From Comamonadaceae bacterium (lineage in GTDB: Bacteria; Pseudomonadota; Gammaproteobacteria; Burkholderiales; Burkholderiaceae_C): 64,000 bases of DNA. Shown here piece after piece: positions 26,138-35,174 of this stretch; position 1 is the first letter of the stretch; every line of letters begins with the position of its first letter. The stretch is taken from assembly GCA_015999985.1 (NCBI GenBank), contig JAECRA010000004.1:45595-109594 (forward strand), written 5' to 3'. A program made the translations under genes and the position numbers. The notes under the pieces are model-generated. The model was not told the DNA's origin and did no database searches. It was given only the letters and a program-made list of their open reading frames with translations.

Positions 26138-27649
26138 GTGAACGATTCAATAGAAATTTCGCATCAACCCGTGCTCGACCCCAGGCAGCTCGCGCGGCAG
26201 TTGAGCAACAAGCTCCTGATAGGTGGCGCTTTTCAAGCGGGCATCGAAGGAAGAACATTTCAGATCCGCAGCCCATCAACTGGCGAGCACATTGGGGACG
26301 CAGCGGAAGCGACAGCTCAAGATGTTGATTTTGCTGTCGATATTGCAAAGCGTGCTCAGATCACTTGGGCCCGGTTGTCAGTTCGAGAGCGCGGCAAGCT
26401 GGTGGCAGACGCCGGACAGGTGCTCGTGGACCATACGGAGGAACTGGCTCGCCTCATCGCGCTGGAGACAGGCAAGGCTATAAGAACCGAGGCCAGGGTG
26501 GAGGCCACATGGGCTTCAGATTGTTTCGCGTTCTTCGGTGGGCTGGGCCCTGCACTCAAGGGAGAGACGGTCCCCTTCAAGCCGAACATGTTGACGATCA
26601 CCAAGCGGGAGCCGATCGGGGTGGTGGCTGCAATCCTCCCATGGAATGCTCCCCTCGCTCTGATGGGATTCAAGATTGCGCCAGCACTTGTCGCTGGGAA
26701 CAGCGTCATCGTCAAATCAGCAGAAGAAGCGCCACTGTGCGCGCTGAGGATGGTGGAGCTCTTGAATCGTGTGTTGCCCCCGGGCGTGCTGAATATTCTG
26801 TCGGGCGATGGCCCTGTGTGCGGGGCGCCTCTCGTGGCCCATCCGGACGTCGCCAAGGTGACATTCACCGGCTCGGTAGAGACGGGGAAAATCATCTACC
26901 GCGCCTCCGCAGAAAAACTAGCGCCCGTGACGTTGGAACTTGGAGGCAAGAGCCCGATGATCGTCATGGGAGATGCCGACATAGCGAAAGCCGTCGATGG
27001 CGCGGTCTACGGCATGCGATTCACACGGCAAGGGCAGAGCTGTTCAGCGGCAAGCCGAATCTTTGTCCATGCGTCCGTCTTTGCCGATTTTGTGAAGAGA
27101 CTAAGAGCGCGCGTCGATGCGCTGAAGATGGGGGATCCGCTGGATGAATCCACCGATATTGGGACCATCATCTCACGCACGCAGTTCGATAAGGTCAAGG
27201 GCTACATCGCCCATGGCCGGGAGATCGCGGGCGATAAAGCAATCGCTTGCTCGGCGCTTCCTTCGGAGCCGCACCTTAAGGATGGGTTCTATGTACAGCC
27301 CATGCTTCTTGTGGGAGTTGACAATGAAAGCCGCGTCGCACGCGAAGAGATATTTGGTCCAGTGACTTGCATCATGGAGTTCACGGAGTATGAAGACGCA
27401 CTTCGGATGGCGAATGACACCGAGTTCGGTCTATGTGCGACGATCTGGACAAAAGATCTGGGAACAGCACTTGATGCGGCCGACCGGCTGGAGGCCGGGT
27501 ATATCCAAGTCAACCAGAACATTGTGGCCGGCATCGGGACCGCATATGGCGGGTACAAGTCTTCTGGTCTAGGAAAAGAGCTGTCCGTGTCTTCGATGCT
27601 GGAACACTTCACACGCGAGAAAACCATTATCTTCAACATGGACAAGTAA
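26138..27649 (+). CDS. NAD(P)-dependent aldehyde dehydrogenase
   Basis: 503 residues. The general base Glu is in LELGGKSPMIVMG near residue 270 and the nucleophile in GQSCSAASRIFV near 305; IGVVAAILPWNAPL is the cofactor loop and FTGSVETGK the NAD site. A non-CoA-acylating dehydrogenase (MmsA members differ). The GTG start at 26138, after GAAGGAA, was chosen since the track's upstream ATG lies inside the dehydrogenase gene. Probably oxidises the aldehyde formed by the upstream hydroxyacid dehydrogenase. Confidence 0.9.
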   Translation: MNDSIEISHQPVLDPRQLARQLSNKLLIGGAFQAGIEGRTFQIRSPSTGEHIGDAAEATAQDVDFAVDIAKRAQITWARLSVRERGKLVADAGQVLVDHTEELARLIALETGKAIRTEARVEATWASDCFAFFGGLGPALKGETVPFKPNMLTITKREPIGVVAAILPWNAPLALMGFKIAPALVAGNSVIVKSAEEAPLCALRMVELLNRVLPPGVLNILSGDGPVCGAPLVAHPDVAKVTFTGSVETGKIIYRASAEKLAPVTLELGGKSPMIVMGDADIAKAVDGAVYGMRFTRQGQSCSAASRIFVHASVFADFVKRLRARVDALKMGDPLDESTDIGTIISRTQFDKVKGYIAHGREIAGDKAIACSALPSEPHLKDGFYVQPMLLVGVDNESRVAREEIFGPVTCIMEFTEYEDALRMANDTEFGLCATIWTKDLGTALDAADRLEAGYIQVNQNIVAGIGTAYGGYKSSGLGKELSVSSMLEHFTREKTIIFNMDK

Positions 27650-27799
27650 AGCGGGGTGGGCGGTCGCTACGCGGCCTCCTGCAGCCCCTAATAGCACTAC
27701 TCAACTCGTCGCGGCCGTGAGGTTTTACTAATGGTCGCAACACACTTGGTACCAACTTGGTACGCGCTTAAAGCACTCGAGTGATCCAAAAAGCTTGCT

Positions 27800-28636
27800 T
27801 CAGCGGTTCTGCCAGCCAGCCAGCACATTGGCTGCTGGGTCGCCAGAAGGAGCGCTCATGATGTAGATCATTTGATCGGGATCCTCCGCGCAGCCGAGCA
27901 TCTGCCAGTCAAGAGTTAGCAGGCCCTTTACAGGATGCATGACGCTTTTCTGCCCGCAGGAGGGAATTGCAACCTGGTGAGACGTCCACCAGGTTCGAAA
28001 ATCGGCGTCTTTCTCAGACAGCTCGCTGACCAACGCGCTCAACCGCGCATCATCGGGATAGCGAGCCATATCCATGCGCAGATAGGCAACGCATTGCCTG
28101 CCGGACGTTTCCCAATCGACATAGCGAGCACGCACCTCCGGGTCGAGAAAAGCCATCCGAATGAAATTGCGCTCGCTAGCTGGGCACGCCGAAAAGTCTC
28201 CTAACAACTCCGCGGCGACGGCATTCCAACCCAGAACGTCTAAGCACCGCCCAAAAACCACAACGGAAACCGGGCCCAATAGAGCTATGAGCCGCGCAGT
28301 CTGCGGTCCGACCGTCTGGAGAGGCTTGGAGACGGAACCATGCGGTGCGCCCTGTACCAAGCGCCGCAGGTAGGCAGTTTGATCAGTATCCAACCTCAAG
28401 CCGCGTCCAATGGCTGCCAAGACCGGCGCAGAGGGCATCAACCGCCCCTGCTCCAAGCGGTTGTAGTAGTCGGAGCTGATACCCGCGAGTTGCGCGACTT
28501 CTTCGCGGCGTAACCCCGGCACTCTGCGGGCATTCACGCCGAGCGGCAGACCCACTTCTGCGGGTCGCACCTCGGCGCGTCGAGCTCGCAGGAAATTACC
28601 AAGTGCATTCTTTTTGAGCGGGAGAATTTCTGACAT
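27800..28636 (-). CDS. XRE-type regulator with MmyB-like ligand domain
   Basis: 278 residues. Helix-turn-helix at about residues 12-75: LGNFLRARRAEVRP, RRVPGLRREEVAQLAGISSDYYNRLEQGR, the standard MmyB-like N-terminus. The rest is the MmyB ligand-binding PAS-like domain (WNAVAAELLGDFSA, FLDPEVRARYVDWE), proposed to bind fatty acids or related molecules. Divergent from the molybdenum-hydroxylase operon, which it probably controls; regulators of this type are often next to single oxidoreductases. Confidence 0.9.
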   Translation of the reverse strand: MSEILPLKKNALGNFLRARRAEVRPAEVGLPLGVNARRVPGLRREEVAQLAGISSDYYNRLEQGRLMPSAPVLAAIGRGLRLDTDQTAYLRRLVQGAPHGSVSKPLQTVGPQTARLIALLGPVSVVVFGRCLDVLGWNAVAAELLGDFSACPASERNFIRMAFLDPEVRARYVDWETSGRQCVAYLRMDMARYPDDARLSALVSELSEKDADFRTWWTSHQVAIPSCGQKSVMHPVKGLLTLDWQMLGCAEDPDQMIYIMSAPSGDPAANVLAGWQNR

Positions 28637-28819
28637 GGGTCAATCCTACTTTCTAAAGCTGCGCACAGGAATGGGCTGGAGGGTAGGAATTATTTTCCTA
28701 GGATGCGCCCGACCTGTTGCAATCCGGACCACAAACCTAGACTCCCTCCATCCTTGGGGGCTCACGACTCTCAGTCGACGCAGTGCCTTCGATCGGTAAT
28801 CGTCCAAAAAAAATCACCC

Positions 28820-29575
28820 ATGACACGAAGAACTGCACTCTTGTATCGACACCTGGCCTTCTGCGCCACGTTGTTGTCGTTCACGGCGACGGCGACAGCG
28901 GCCTCGGCGACAGGGACATTCGAGCCGACGCAGGTCTCGGCCACTCCGAACCGAGGTGCCGGGTTACAAGCGTTCGCTCAGATAGAGCGGGTGCTGTCGC
29001 ATCCGCGCTGTCTAAACTGCCACGTGCCCGATGCGCCGCTGCAAGGTGATTTCAAGCGCGTGCACTACCCACCTGTGCAACGAGGGCTTGATGGCAGAGG
29101 CGTAGCTCCCCTGCAGTGCGCCACGTGCCACTCGACCCAGAACAGCCCGCTTGCCAACGCACCGCCTGGACTGAACACCGACGGCAAACCCGGTTGGCAT
29201 ATGCCGCCCGCACATATGAAGATGTCATGGCTTGGGTTATCAGGTCCAGCCTTGTGCAAGGTGTTCCGTGACCCGAAGACCAATGGGGCGCGATCGCTCG
29301 CGATGCTGGAGGAGCACATGGCCACTGACCATTTGGTCCTCTGGGCCTGGGAGCCCGGCCCGGGCCGCCAGTTGCCACCAATGGATAAGCCCTCCTTCGA
29401 CGAGCAGGTACGCGCATGGATCAGAAATGGAGCGCCATGCGATTCGCGCGAACCTCTGCGCTCCTCAGCCGGACGCACTCGTGCCGACTTGAACGCCGAT
29501 TTCGCCAAGAGCCTGCGAGTTGTCTCCAATTCAGGCGTTTTGATTAACCAGACCCCTGCCAGGAGCCAACCATGA
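28820..29575 (+). CDS. periplasmic diheme cytochrome c-like protein
   Basis: 251 residues from MTRRTALLYRHLAFCATLLS, a Sec signal; the upstream track start is non-coding in character. Two CXXCH heme motifs occur, CLNCH and CATCH, about 38 residues apart, and Met/His residues in WHMPPAHMKMSW may provide distal ligands. It overlaps the 2Fe-2S subunit gene by 4 bp (ATGA), so it is very probably the electron acceptor of the molybdenum hydroxylase, passing electrons to the respiratory chain. Confidence 0.85.
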   Translation: MTRRTALLYRHLAFCATLLSFTATATAASATGTFEPTQVSATPNRGAGLQAFAQIERVLSHPRCLNCHVPDAPLQGDFKRVHYPPVQRGLDGRGVAPLQCATCHSTQNSPLANAPPGLNTDGKPGWHMPPAHMKMSWLGLSGPALCKVFRDPKTNGARSLAMLEEHMATDHLVLWAWEPGPGRQLPPMDKPSFDEQVRAWIRNGAPCDSREPLRSSAGRTRADLNADFAKSLRVVSNSGVLINQTPARSQP

Positions 29576-30033
29576 TCTCGTTCCAATTGAACGGCCAACC
29601 GCAGAGCGTCGACGTGCCGGGCGATACGCCGGTCCTTTGGGTGCTGCGCGACACGCTTGGCCTGACGGGCACCAAGTTCGGTTGCGGCATTGCGGTGTGC
29701 GGTGCTTGCACCGTGCATATCGACGGTCAGCAGCGTCGGTCCTGCGTGACGCCCGTCGCATCCATCGAAGGCCAACATCTTCGCACCATAGAAGCCGTGG
29801 CCGAGCAAGACGAAGTGGGGCGCGCAGTGCAGGAGGCCTGGGTCCGCCACGATGTGGTGCAGTGCGGCTATTGCCAAAGCGGCCAGATCATGGCGGCGGT
29901 GGCCCTGCTCAAGGTCAACAAGCGGCCGTCCGATGCCGACATTGATCGTGCGATGAGCGCAAACTTGTGTCGCTGTGGCACCTATGCCCGTATCCATGCC
30001 GCCGTATTGGACGCGGCGAAATCCATTGCCTGA
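29572..30033 (+). CDS. 2Fe-2S subunit of molybdenum hydroxylase (IorA-like)
   Basis: 153 residues, the usual size for isolated small subunits of the xanthine dehydrogenase family. First cluster: FGCGIAVCGACTVHIDG with a fourth Cys in RRSC; second cluster: CGYCQSGQIM and CRCGTYARI. It carries electrons from the Mo centre to the cytochrome. No FAD subunit gene is present, as in isoquinoline 1-oxidoreductase and aldehyde/nicotinate-type periplasmic enzymes. Confidence 0.93.
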   Translation: MISFQLNGQPQSVDVPGDTPVLWVLRDTLGLTGTKFGCGIAVCGACTVHIDGQQRRSCVTPVASIEGQHLRTIEAVAEQDEVGRAVQEAWVRHDVVQCGYCQSGQIMAAVALLKVNKRPSDADIDRAMSANLCRCGTYARIHAAVLDAAKSIA

Positions 30034-30046
30034 AAGAGTAGCAACC

Positions 30047-32233
30047 ATGAAACGCATGCAAGCTTCTTTCGGCGCCAGTGAGATGGGGCGCCGGCACTTC
30101 CTCAAACTGGGCATCGGCTCTGGCTTCGCGGTATACGCAATGTCGATCGATGCGCAGACACAACCTGGGGCGTCGGAAAGTGGACTCACGCCACAGCAGC
30201 AGCCCAGTGCCTTTGTGAGCATCGATGCAGATGGCATCGTGACGGTCACCATCGGAAAGACCGACATCGGACAAGGTGTGCAAACCGCGTTGCCGATGTT
30301 GGTGGCCGAGGAACTGGATGCTGACTGGACCAAAGTACGTTGTGGTCTGGGTCCGGCTGGCGAGGCCTACATGGACCCCGTGTACAAGATGCAGATCGTC
30401 GGCGGTTCTACCTCGATGAAACACTCATGGGTGCAGTATCGCGAGATAGGTGCCCGCATGCGCGCGATGCTGATAGGCGCGGCGGCTAAGCGCCTGGGCG
30501 TATCTCCTTCGCTGCTGAAGACTGAGGCTGGGATGGTGATCGCGCTTGATGGCCGCCGCCTTCCCTATGGTGAACTTGCCGCCGCGGCACTGGCGGAGCC
30601 CATTCCGACGCGGGTGCAACTTAAATCACCCGATCAGTTCAAGCTCATCGGCAAACCAACCGGCCGACTTGATGCGCGAGACAAGTCTAGCGGTCAGCAG
30701 ACGTTCGGGATCGACTTCAAATTGCCCGACATGCGCACTGTGGTCATGCTCCACCCGCCTGTGTTCGGCGCAAAGGTGGCAAGCTTTGACGCGACGCAAG
30801 CCAAAGCGATTGCAGGCGTAGAAGACGTCTATAAGGTGCCGCTCTACAACGGGGGCACCGGTCTCGCCGTGGTGGCCAGCGGGTTCTGGCCTGCGTGCAT
30901 GGCGCGCAAGGCACTGAAGGTCGAGTGGGATACAGCCGGCGTTGAAAAAGCCGACACCGACGCCTTGTGGACAAGGTATCGCGCCTTGGCTCGTCAGCCC
31001 GGCAAGAAAGCCCACGCGGCCGATATCTCCGCGCTAGAGAACGCTCCGCTAAAGATCGTGGCCGAGTACACCTTCCCGTACCTGGCGCACACGCCGATGG
31101 AGCCGCTCAACTGCAACATCGACTTTCGCGGTGATCAATGCACAGTGTGGGTGGGTTCGCAACTTCAGATGGCTGACCAGGCTGCGGTGGCGACCGTCTT
31201 GGGTCTGAAACCCGAACAGGTCACCTTGCACACCATGATGGCCGGCGGAGGGTTTGGACGGCGCGCCACGCCAACTTCCGATTACGTAGTCGACGCCGCG
31301 CAGGTTGCCAAGGCGCGCTATGCCGCCGGACACCGCGAACCTATCAAAATGATCTGGACGCGCGAGGATGACGTTCGTGGCGGTTACTACCGGCCGATGC
31401 ACCTGCACCGCGTCGAGATAGCCCACGATGGCAAAGGCACCGTGCTGGCTTGGAAGCACATGATCGTCGGCCAGTCCATAACGGGCGGAACCGTGCTTGA
31501 GCCGTTCACGGTAAAAGATGGTGTCGACGAGACGATGGTCGAGGGCGTGGCCGGGACCCCTTACCCCTTTCCGATCGCACTCGAGGTGCACCATCCGAAG
31601 GTGAACGTGCCGGTGCTGTGGTTCCGTTCGGTGGGACACAGTCACACCGCCTTCGTGATGGAGACCTTGGTCGATGAACTGGCGCGTGCCGGGGGCATTG
31701 ACCCCGTCGCGTACCGCCGCCGGCTCCTCGCGAAACATCCGCGCAATCTCGCCACGTTGGACCTCGCAGTTGAGAAATCCGGTTACGGCAAGAAGCGGCT
31801 ACCTCGCGGGCACGCATGGGGAGTGGCTGTGCATGAATCCTTCAGCAGTGTGGTGGCCTATGTGGTCGAGGTTTCGATGCGCGGGAACGAGCCTGTGCTG
31901 CACCACGTGACTGCCTCGGTCCATTGCAACATGCCGGTGAATCCACGCACCATCGAGGCTCAAGTGCAAGGCGGCGTGTTAATGGGTCTGGGCATGACGA
32001 TTCCGGGCGCGGAGATCACGCTCAAAGATGGCCATGTGCAACAACATAATTGGAACGACTATCGCGTGCCCACGCATGCGCACATGCCGAAGATGACGGT
32101 GCATATCGTGCCCTCGGCGGAACCCCCCACCGGCATCGGCGAGCCCCCGGTCCCGCCCATAGCGCCTGCCATGGCTAATGCGATCGCTGCACTCACCGGC
32201 AAGAAACATCGAAGTCTGCCATTCAGTGCATGA
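30047..32233 (+). CDS. molybdopterin-binding subunit of molybdenum hydroxylase (IorB-like)
   Basis: 728 residues. Twin-arginine-type leader MGRRHFLKLGIGSGFAVYAMS supports export as a folded complex with its 2Fe-2S partner. Mo-cofactor motifs include GQGVQTALPMLVAEELDADW, AGGGFGRRATPTSDYVVDAA and the C-terminal GIGEPPVPPIAPAMANAIAA, where the Glu is the conserved catalytic base. ATG at 30047 was chosen because the earlier ORF start lies inside the small-subunit gene. Such enzymes hydroxylate N-heterocycles or oxidise aldehydes; substrate unknown. Confidence 0.92.
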   Translation: MKRMQASFGASEMGRRHFLKLGIGSGFAVYAMSIDAQTQPGASESGLTPQQQPSAFVSIDADGIVTVTIGKTDIGQGVQTALPMLVAEELDADWTKVRCGLGPAGEAYMDPVYKMQIVGGSTSMKHSWVQYREIGARMRAMLIGAAAKRLGVSPSLLKTEAGMVIALDGRRLPYGELAAAALAEPIPTRVQLKSPDQFKLIGKPTGRLDARDKSSGQQTFGIDFKLPDMRTVVMLHPPVFGAKVASFDATQAKAIAGVEDVYKVPLYNGGTGLAVVASGFWPACMARKALKVEWDTAGVEKADTDALWTRYRALARQPGKKAHAADISALENAPLKIVAEYTFPYLAHTPMEPLNCNIDFRGDQCTVWVGSQLQMADQAAVATVLGLKPEQVTLHTMMAGGGFGRRATPTSDYVVDAAQVAKARYAAGHREPIKMIWTREDDVRGGYYRPMHLHRVEIAHDGKGTVLAWKHMIVGQSITGGTVLEPFTVKDGVDETMVEGVAGTPYPFPIALEVHHPKVNVPVLWFRSVGHSHTAFVMETLVDELARAGGIDPVAYRRRLLAKHPRNLATLDLAVEKSGYGKKRLPRGHAWGVAVHESFSSVVAYVVEVSMRGNEPVLHHVTASVHCNMPVNPRTIEAQVQGGVLMGLGMTIPGAEITLKDGHVQQHNWNDYRVPTHAHMPKMTVHIVPSAEPPTGIGEPPVPPIAPAMANAIAALTGKKHRSLPFSA

Positions 32234-32372
32234 GCCCCAAAGCTTCTAGAATTAGATCAAGTCGATCCAATCCAAGTGCCGTGCGGGGATTTCGCTTATG
32301 CAAAATCAAGCAGATTCAATCACAACTTGATTTTTCCGGCGGATTCGGACGCTGAGCCAGCACCCGCGTGCG

Positions 32373-32394
32373 AGGACCCTAAGAGGTCCTTTTT
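32373..32394 (+). terminator. short hairpin plus T-run
   Basis: AGGACC-CTAAGA-GGTCCT followed by TTTT: a perfect 6-bp stem with a 6-nt loop and a short U-tract. It lies 140 bp after the Mo-subunit stop and about 30 bp before a 38-aa ORF, so it may end the hydroxylase operon or act in the leader of the antiporter gene. Confidence 0.55.
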
Positions 32395-32425
32395 AAGTTT
32401 GAAATTTTGATAATTAGGGGCTTTT

Positions 32426-32542
32426 ATGCACGTAGCAGTAGTGAGGGGCGCAGGGGTTCTGCTGCTCGTGGGACTCGTAATTATCGGTTGCCTGCGGGGC
32501 GCGAGCGCCGCCATCTCAGCTTCGCAACTTTCACACGGCTGA
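32426..32542 (+). CDS. small hydrophobic ORF (38 aa) directly upstream of the antiporter
   Basis: Too short for the ORF track. It reads MHVAVVRGAGVLLLVGLVII, then GCLRGASAAISASQLSHG: one strongly hydrophobic segment resembling a single-pass peptide or short lipoprotein signal (VIIGC). AGGGG lies 5 nt before the ATG, a better ribosome site than the antiporter's own, and its stop is 4 bp before the antiporter ATG, so it may couple translation. Real small membrane peptide or leader; no homologue recognised. Confidence 0.45.
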   Translation: MHVAVVRGAGVLLLVGLVIIGCLRGASAAISASQLSHG

Positions 32543-32546
32543 TCCT

Positions 32547-34346
32547 ATGGCTGTCGAAGGAAGCGCGGGCGACCTGATCAAGGTCGTAAGTTTGTTGGGC
32601 GCGGCCGTGGTGGCGGTGCCTCTGTTCAAGAAGATTGGCTTGGGCTCGGTGCTGGGATACCTGGCTGCGGGCTTGGCCATCGGGCCGTTCGGCTTCAAGC
32701 TGTTCACCGATCCGCAGGCCATCCTGCACGTGGCCGAACTGGGCGTAGTGATGTTCCTGTTCGTGATCGGATTGGAAATGCGGCCCTCCCACCTGTGGAG
32801 TCTGCGAAAGCAGATCTTCGGGTTGGGCAGCCTCCAGTGCCTGGTATGCGGCCTACTGCTCACACTCGTTAGCATTGGCTTCGGCTTCCCGCTGGCCGTG
32901 TCCTTCGTCTGTGCAATGGGATTTGTTCTCACCTCGACGGCCATCGTCATGCAACTGCTGGGTGAGCGGGGCGATATTGCCGCTCCGCGGGGCCAACGCA
33001 TAGTCTCCATCCTCCTGTTTGAAGACCTGCTGATCGTGCCGCTGCTGGCCATTGTGGCTTTCATTGCGCCTCCTGCGCTGGATGCCTCCGCTGTGGCAGC
33101 ACCCTCTCGTTGGGGCGTGATTGGACTGGCGCTGGCCTCCTTGGCAGCCCTGGTGGCCGCAGGGATATGGCTGCTGAACCCATTCTTCCGTGTGCTGGCG
33201 AACGCCAAGGCACGCGAGGTCATGACTGCGGCGGCGTTGCTGGTGGTCCTCGGAGCTGCTCTGCTGATGCAGTTGGGCGGTTTGTCGATGGCCATGGGCG
33301 CGTTCCTGGCTGGCGTGCTGCTCTCTGAGTCCACCTTCCGGCACCAATTGGAGGCCGACATCGAGCCCTTCCGCGGGTTGCTGCTGGGGCTGTTCTTCCT
33401 TGGCGTAGGGATGTCGCTGGACCTGGCCGTGGTGGGTCGCAACTGGCAGTTGATCGTTGCCGGCGTGCTGGCGCTCATGGCGACCAAAGCAGCCTGCATT
33501 TATGCGGTGGCGCGCCTCGCCAAGAGCTCCCATGCAGACGCGTTGGATCGTGCCGTTCTGATGGCGCAAGGCGGAGAGTTCGCCTTCGTGCTGTTCGCAG
33601 CTGCGCTCGGCGCAGGCGTGATCGACGCCACCGTCAACGCCAACATGACGGCCGTCGTGGTGCTGTCGATGGCGCTGACGCCGCTGGTCGTGTTGGCACA
33701 CCAGCGCTGGGGCCCCCGCATCGCAGAGTCGATGGAGGGCGTGGAGGCGGCGCAGGACCAACAGGCCAGCGTACTGGTGATCGGCTTCGGCCGCGTCGGC
33801 CAGATTGCCAGCCAGGGCGTTGTGGCACGCGGCGCCTCGCTCACTGTAATTGACAACGACACACAGGTAATCCGCGATGCGCAGAACTACCTGGGCTTCA
33901 AGGTCTATTACGGTGACGGCGGGCGGTCCGATGTGCTGCACGCGGCTGGCGCGCACAACGCAACAGCCATACTGGTTTGCGTGAATGACAAAGACGCCGC
34001 AACCCGCATCGCTCAGAGCGTAAGGGCCGAGTGTCCACATGCACGCGTGCTGGTGCGGGCATACGACCGCCAGCACGCGGTCGAACTGGTCAAAACCGAT
34101 GGTGCGGACACCGTGATTCGTGAGACATTCGAATCTGCCATGAAGATGGGCTATGAAGCCATGCTGGCCACTGGCGCCACTGTGGAAGAAGCCGGCGCCG
34201 TCATCTCAGACTTGCGCCGCCTGGATGACGAGCGTTTCGATTTGGAAGTGGCTGGCGACGCATTCGCTGGTCGCGCACTGCTGCAGGCCGGGCTGCGAAA
34301 TGGAGGTAAGCGAGATGGAAAACGCGCGCAGGCACCGGTGGCTTGA
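32547..34346 (+). CDS. CPA2-family monovalent cation:proton antiporter with TrkA-N domain (KefC/YbaL type)
   Basis: 599 residues. About twelve membrane segments from LIKVVSLLGAAVVAVPLFKK to about residue 390, with VMFLFVIGLEMRP and LTSTAIVMQLLGERGD typical of CPA2 exchangers and the ion site around GEFAFVLFAAALGAGV. A cytoplasmic RCK/TrkA-N domain follows: VIGFGRVGQIASQGVVARG with DNDT as the nucleotide-binding acid. Likely exports K+ (or Na+) for H+ under control of a nucleotide or glutathione-type ligand. No KefF/G partner is seen. Its own Shine-Dalgarno is poor, supporting coupling to the small ORF before it. Confidence 0.9.
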   Translation: MAVEGSAGDLIKVVSLLGAAVVAVPLFKKIGLGSVLGYLAAGLAIGPFGFKLFTDPQAILHVAELGVVMFLFVIGLEMRPSHLWSLRKQIFGLGSLQCLVCGLLLTLVSIGFGFPLAVSFVCAMGFVLTSTAIVMQLLGERGDIAAPRGQRIVSILLFEDLLIVPLLAIVAFIAPPALDASAVAAPSRWGVIGLALASLAALVAAGIWLLNPFFRVLANAKAREVMTAAALLVVLGAALLMQLGGLSMAMGAFLAGVLLSESTFRHQLEADIEPFRGLLLGLFFLGVGMSLDLAVVGRNWQLIVAGVLALMATKAACIYAVARLAKSSHADALDRAVLMAQGGEFAFVLFAAALGAGVIDATVNANMTAVVVLSMALTPLVVLAHQRWGPRIAESMEGVEAAQDQQASVLVIGFGRVGQIASQGVVARGASLTVIDNDTQVIRDAQNYLGFKVYYGDGGRSDVLHAAGAHNATAILVCVNDKDAATRIAQSVRAECPHARVLVRAYDRQHAVELVKTDGADTVIRETFESAMKMGYEAMLATGATVEEAGAVISDLRRLDDERFDLEVAGDAFAGRALLQAGLRNGGKRDGKRAQAPVA

Positions 34347-34459
34347 ACGCCCAAAGCGCGCGGGAATCATGCTAGCCCGACGTAGCCATACCGGTGCAGC
34401 CTCTATAGGCAAGGTAATCGTGCATAGCGTTGGCCAGGAGGGGAGCTCATTGCAATAGG

Positions 34460-35164
34460 CTACTTGCTTGGAGGGATCGCTTTCCGCTTCGGAGGCATCA
34501 ATACTTCTGCACGAACTCCGAGCAATACCAGTTGTAGAAGTTGATCGGCAATTGACTCTACGTCCAGGTGCCCCTCACCCATCAGAAAGCGTGTGGAATG
34601 GTGTTCAATTCCACCGAAGATCATGTCACGTACAAGTCGAACAGGGGTCTGCGGCCGAAACTCCCCATTCTGGACACCAGCTTCGATCGTCGACCGCAAG
34701 TAGCCGGTGTACCGCTGATTGAGTTTCCCCACAATTTCGCGAAACTCTGCATCGTTTGCACGTCCTTCGCGGAGAATGAGCCGCAGGAGTGCGGGGCTGT
34801 CCCGCATATTGCGAAGGTGTGCCGCAATGAGGTAGCGAAGTCGGCTCTGCACAGAGGCTATTTGAGCAAACTCCTTCTCGAGTTCATCGTTCTTCCTGCT
34901 GTACCACTCCGAGATCACGTGTGCCAGCAGCTCGCGCTTTGACTTCACGTAACGGTACACGTTTCCCTCGACGACGCCGGCACGTCGTGCAATCTCGGCC
35001 ACGGTCGCAGCTTCAAAGCCGGCTTCGCAGAAAACCTGTTCAGCCGCAACGAGAATTTCCTCAAATCGCGCCTCCTTTGACAGCCGACGCCTCCGCGATG
35101 GCACCTCCGGTGTAGCGCGGGAGGCAGTTTGCGCCTTTTCTAAGACCGATGATTTCGCTTGCAT
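34460..35164 (-). CDS. TetR-family transcriptional regulator
   Basis: 234 residues. Helix-turn-helix at about residues 25-70: FEEILVAAEQVFCEAGFEAATVAEIARRAGVVEGNVYRYVKSKRELL. The C-terminal ligand domain resembles regulators of CoA-ester catabolism. MQAKSSV at 35164 is preferred; the track's start lies 19 codons earlier inside the SDR gene. Last gene of the livF-to-SDR operon, so it probably represses its own operon and responds to an acyl-CoA or the free acid. The palindrome at 44672 is a candidate operator. Confidence 0.88.
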   Translation of the reverse strand: MQAKSSVLEKAQTASRATPEVPSRRRRLSKEARFEEILVAAEQVFCEAGFEAATVAEIARRAGVVEGNVYRYVKSKRELLAHVISEWYSRKNDELEKEFAQIASVQSRLRYLIAAHLRNMRDSPALLRLILREGRANDAEFREIVGKLNQRYTGYLRSTIEAGVQNGEFRPQTPVRLVRDMIFGGIEHHSTRFLMGEGHLDVESIADQLLQLVLLGVRAEVLMPPKRKAIPPSK

Positions 35165-35174
35165 TGGCCAAATG

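Noticed and set aside
29065-30333. 422-aa minus-strand ORF across the cytochrome and 2Fe-2S genes
   Set aside because: Antisense to genes with CXXCH and 2Fe-2S motifs; no domain recognised.
32531-34076. Long minus-strand ORFs (322 and 407 aa) over the antiporter
   Set aside because: Low-complexity Ser/Pro- or His/Gln-rich translations opposite a clear membrane protein gene; shadows of GC-skewed codons.
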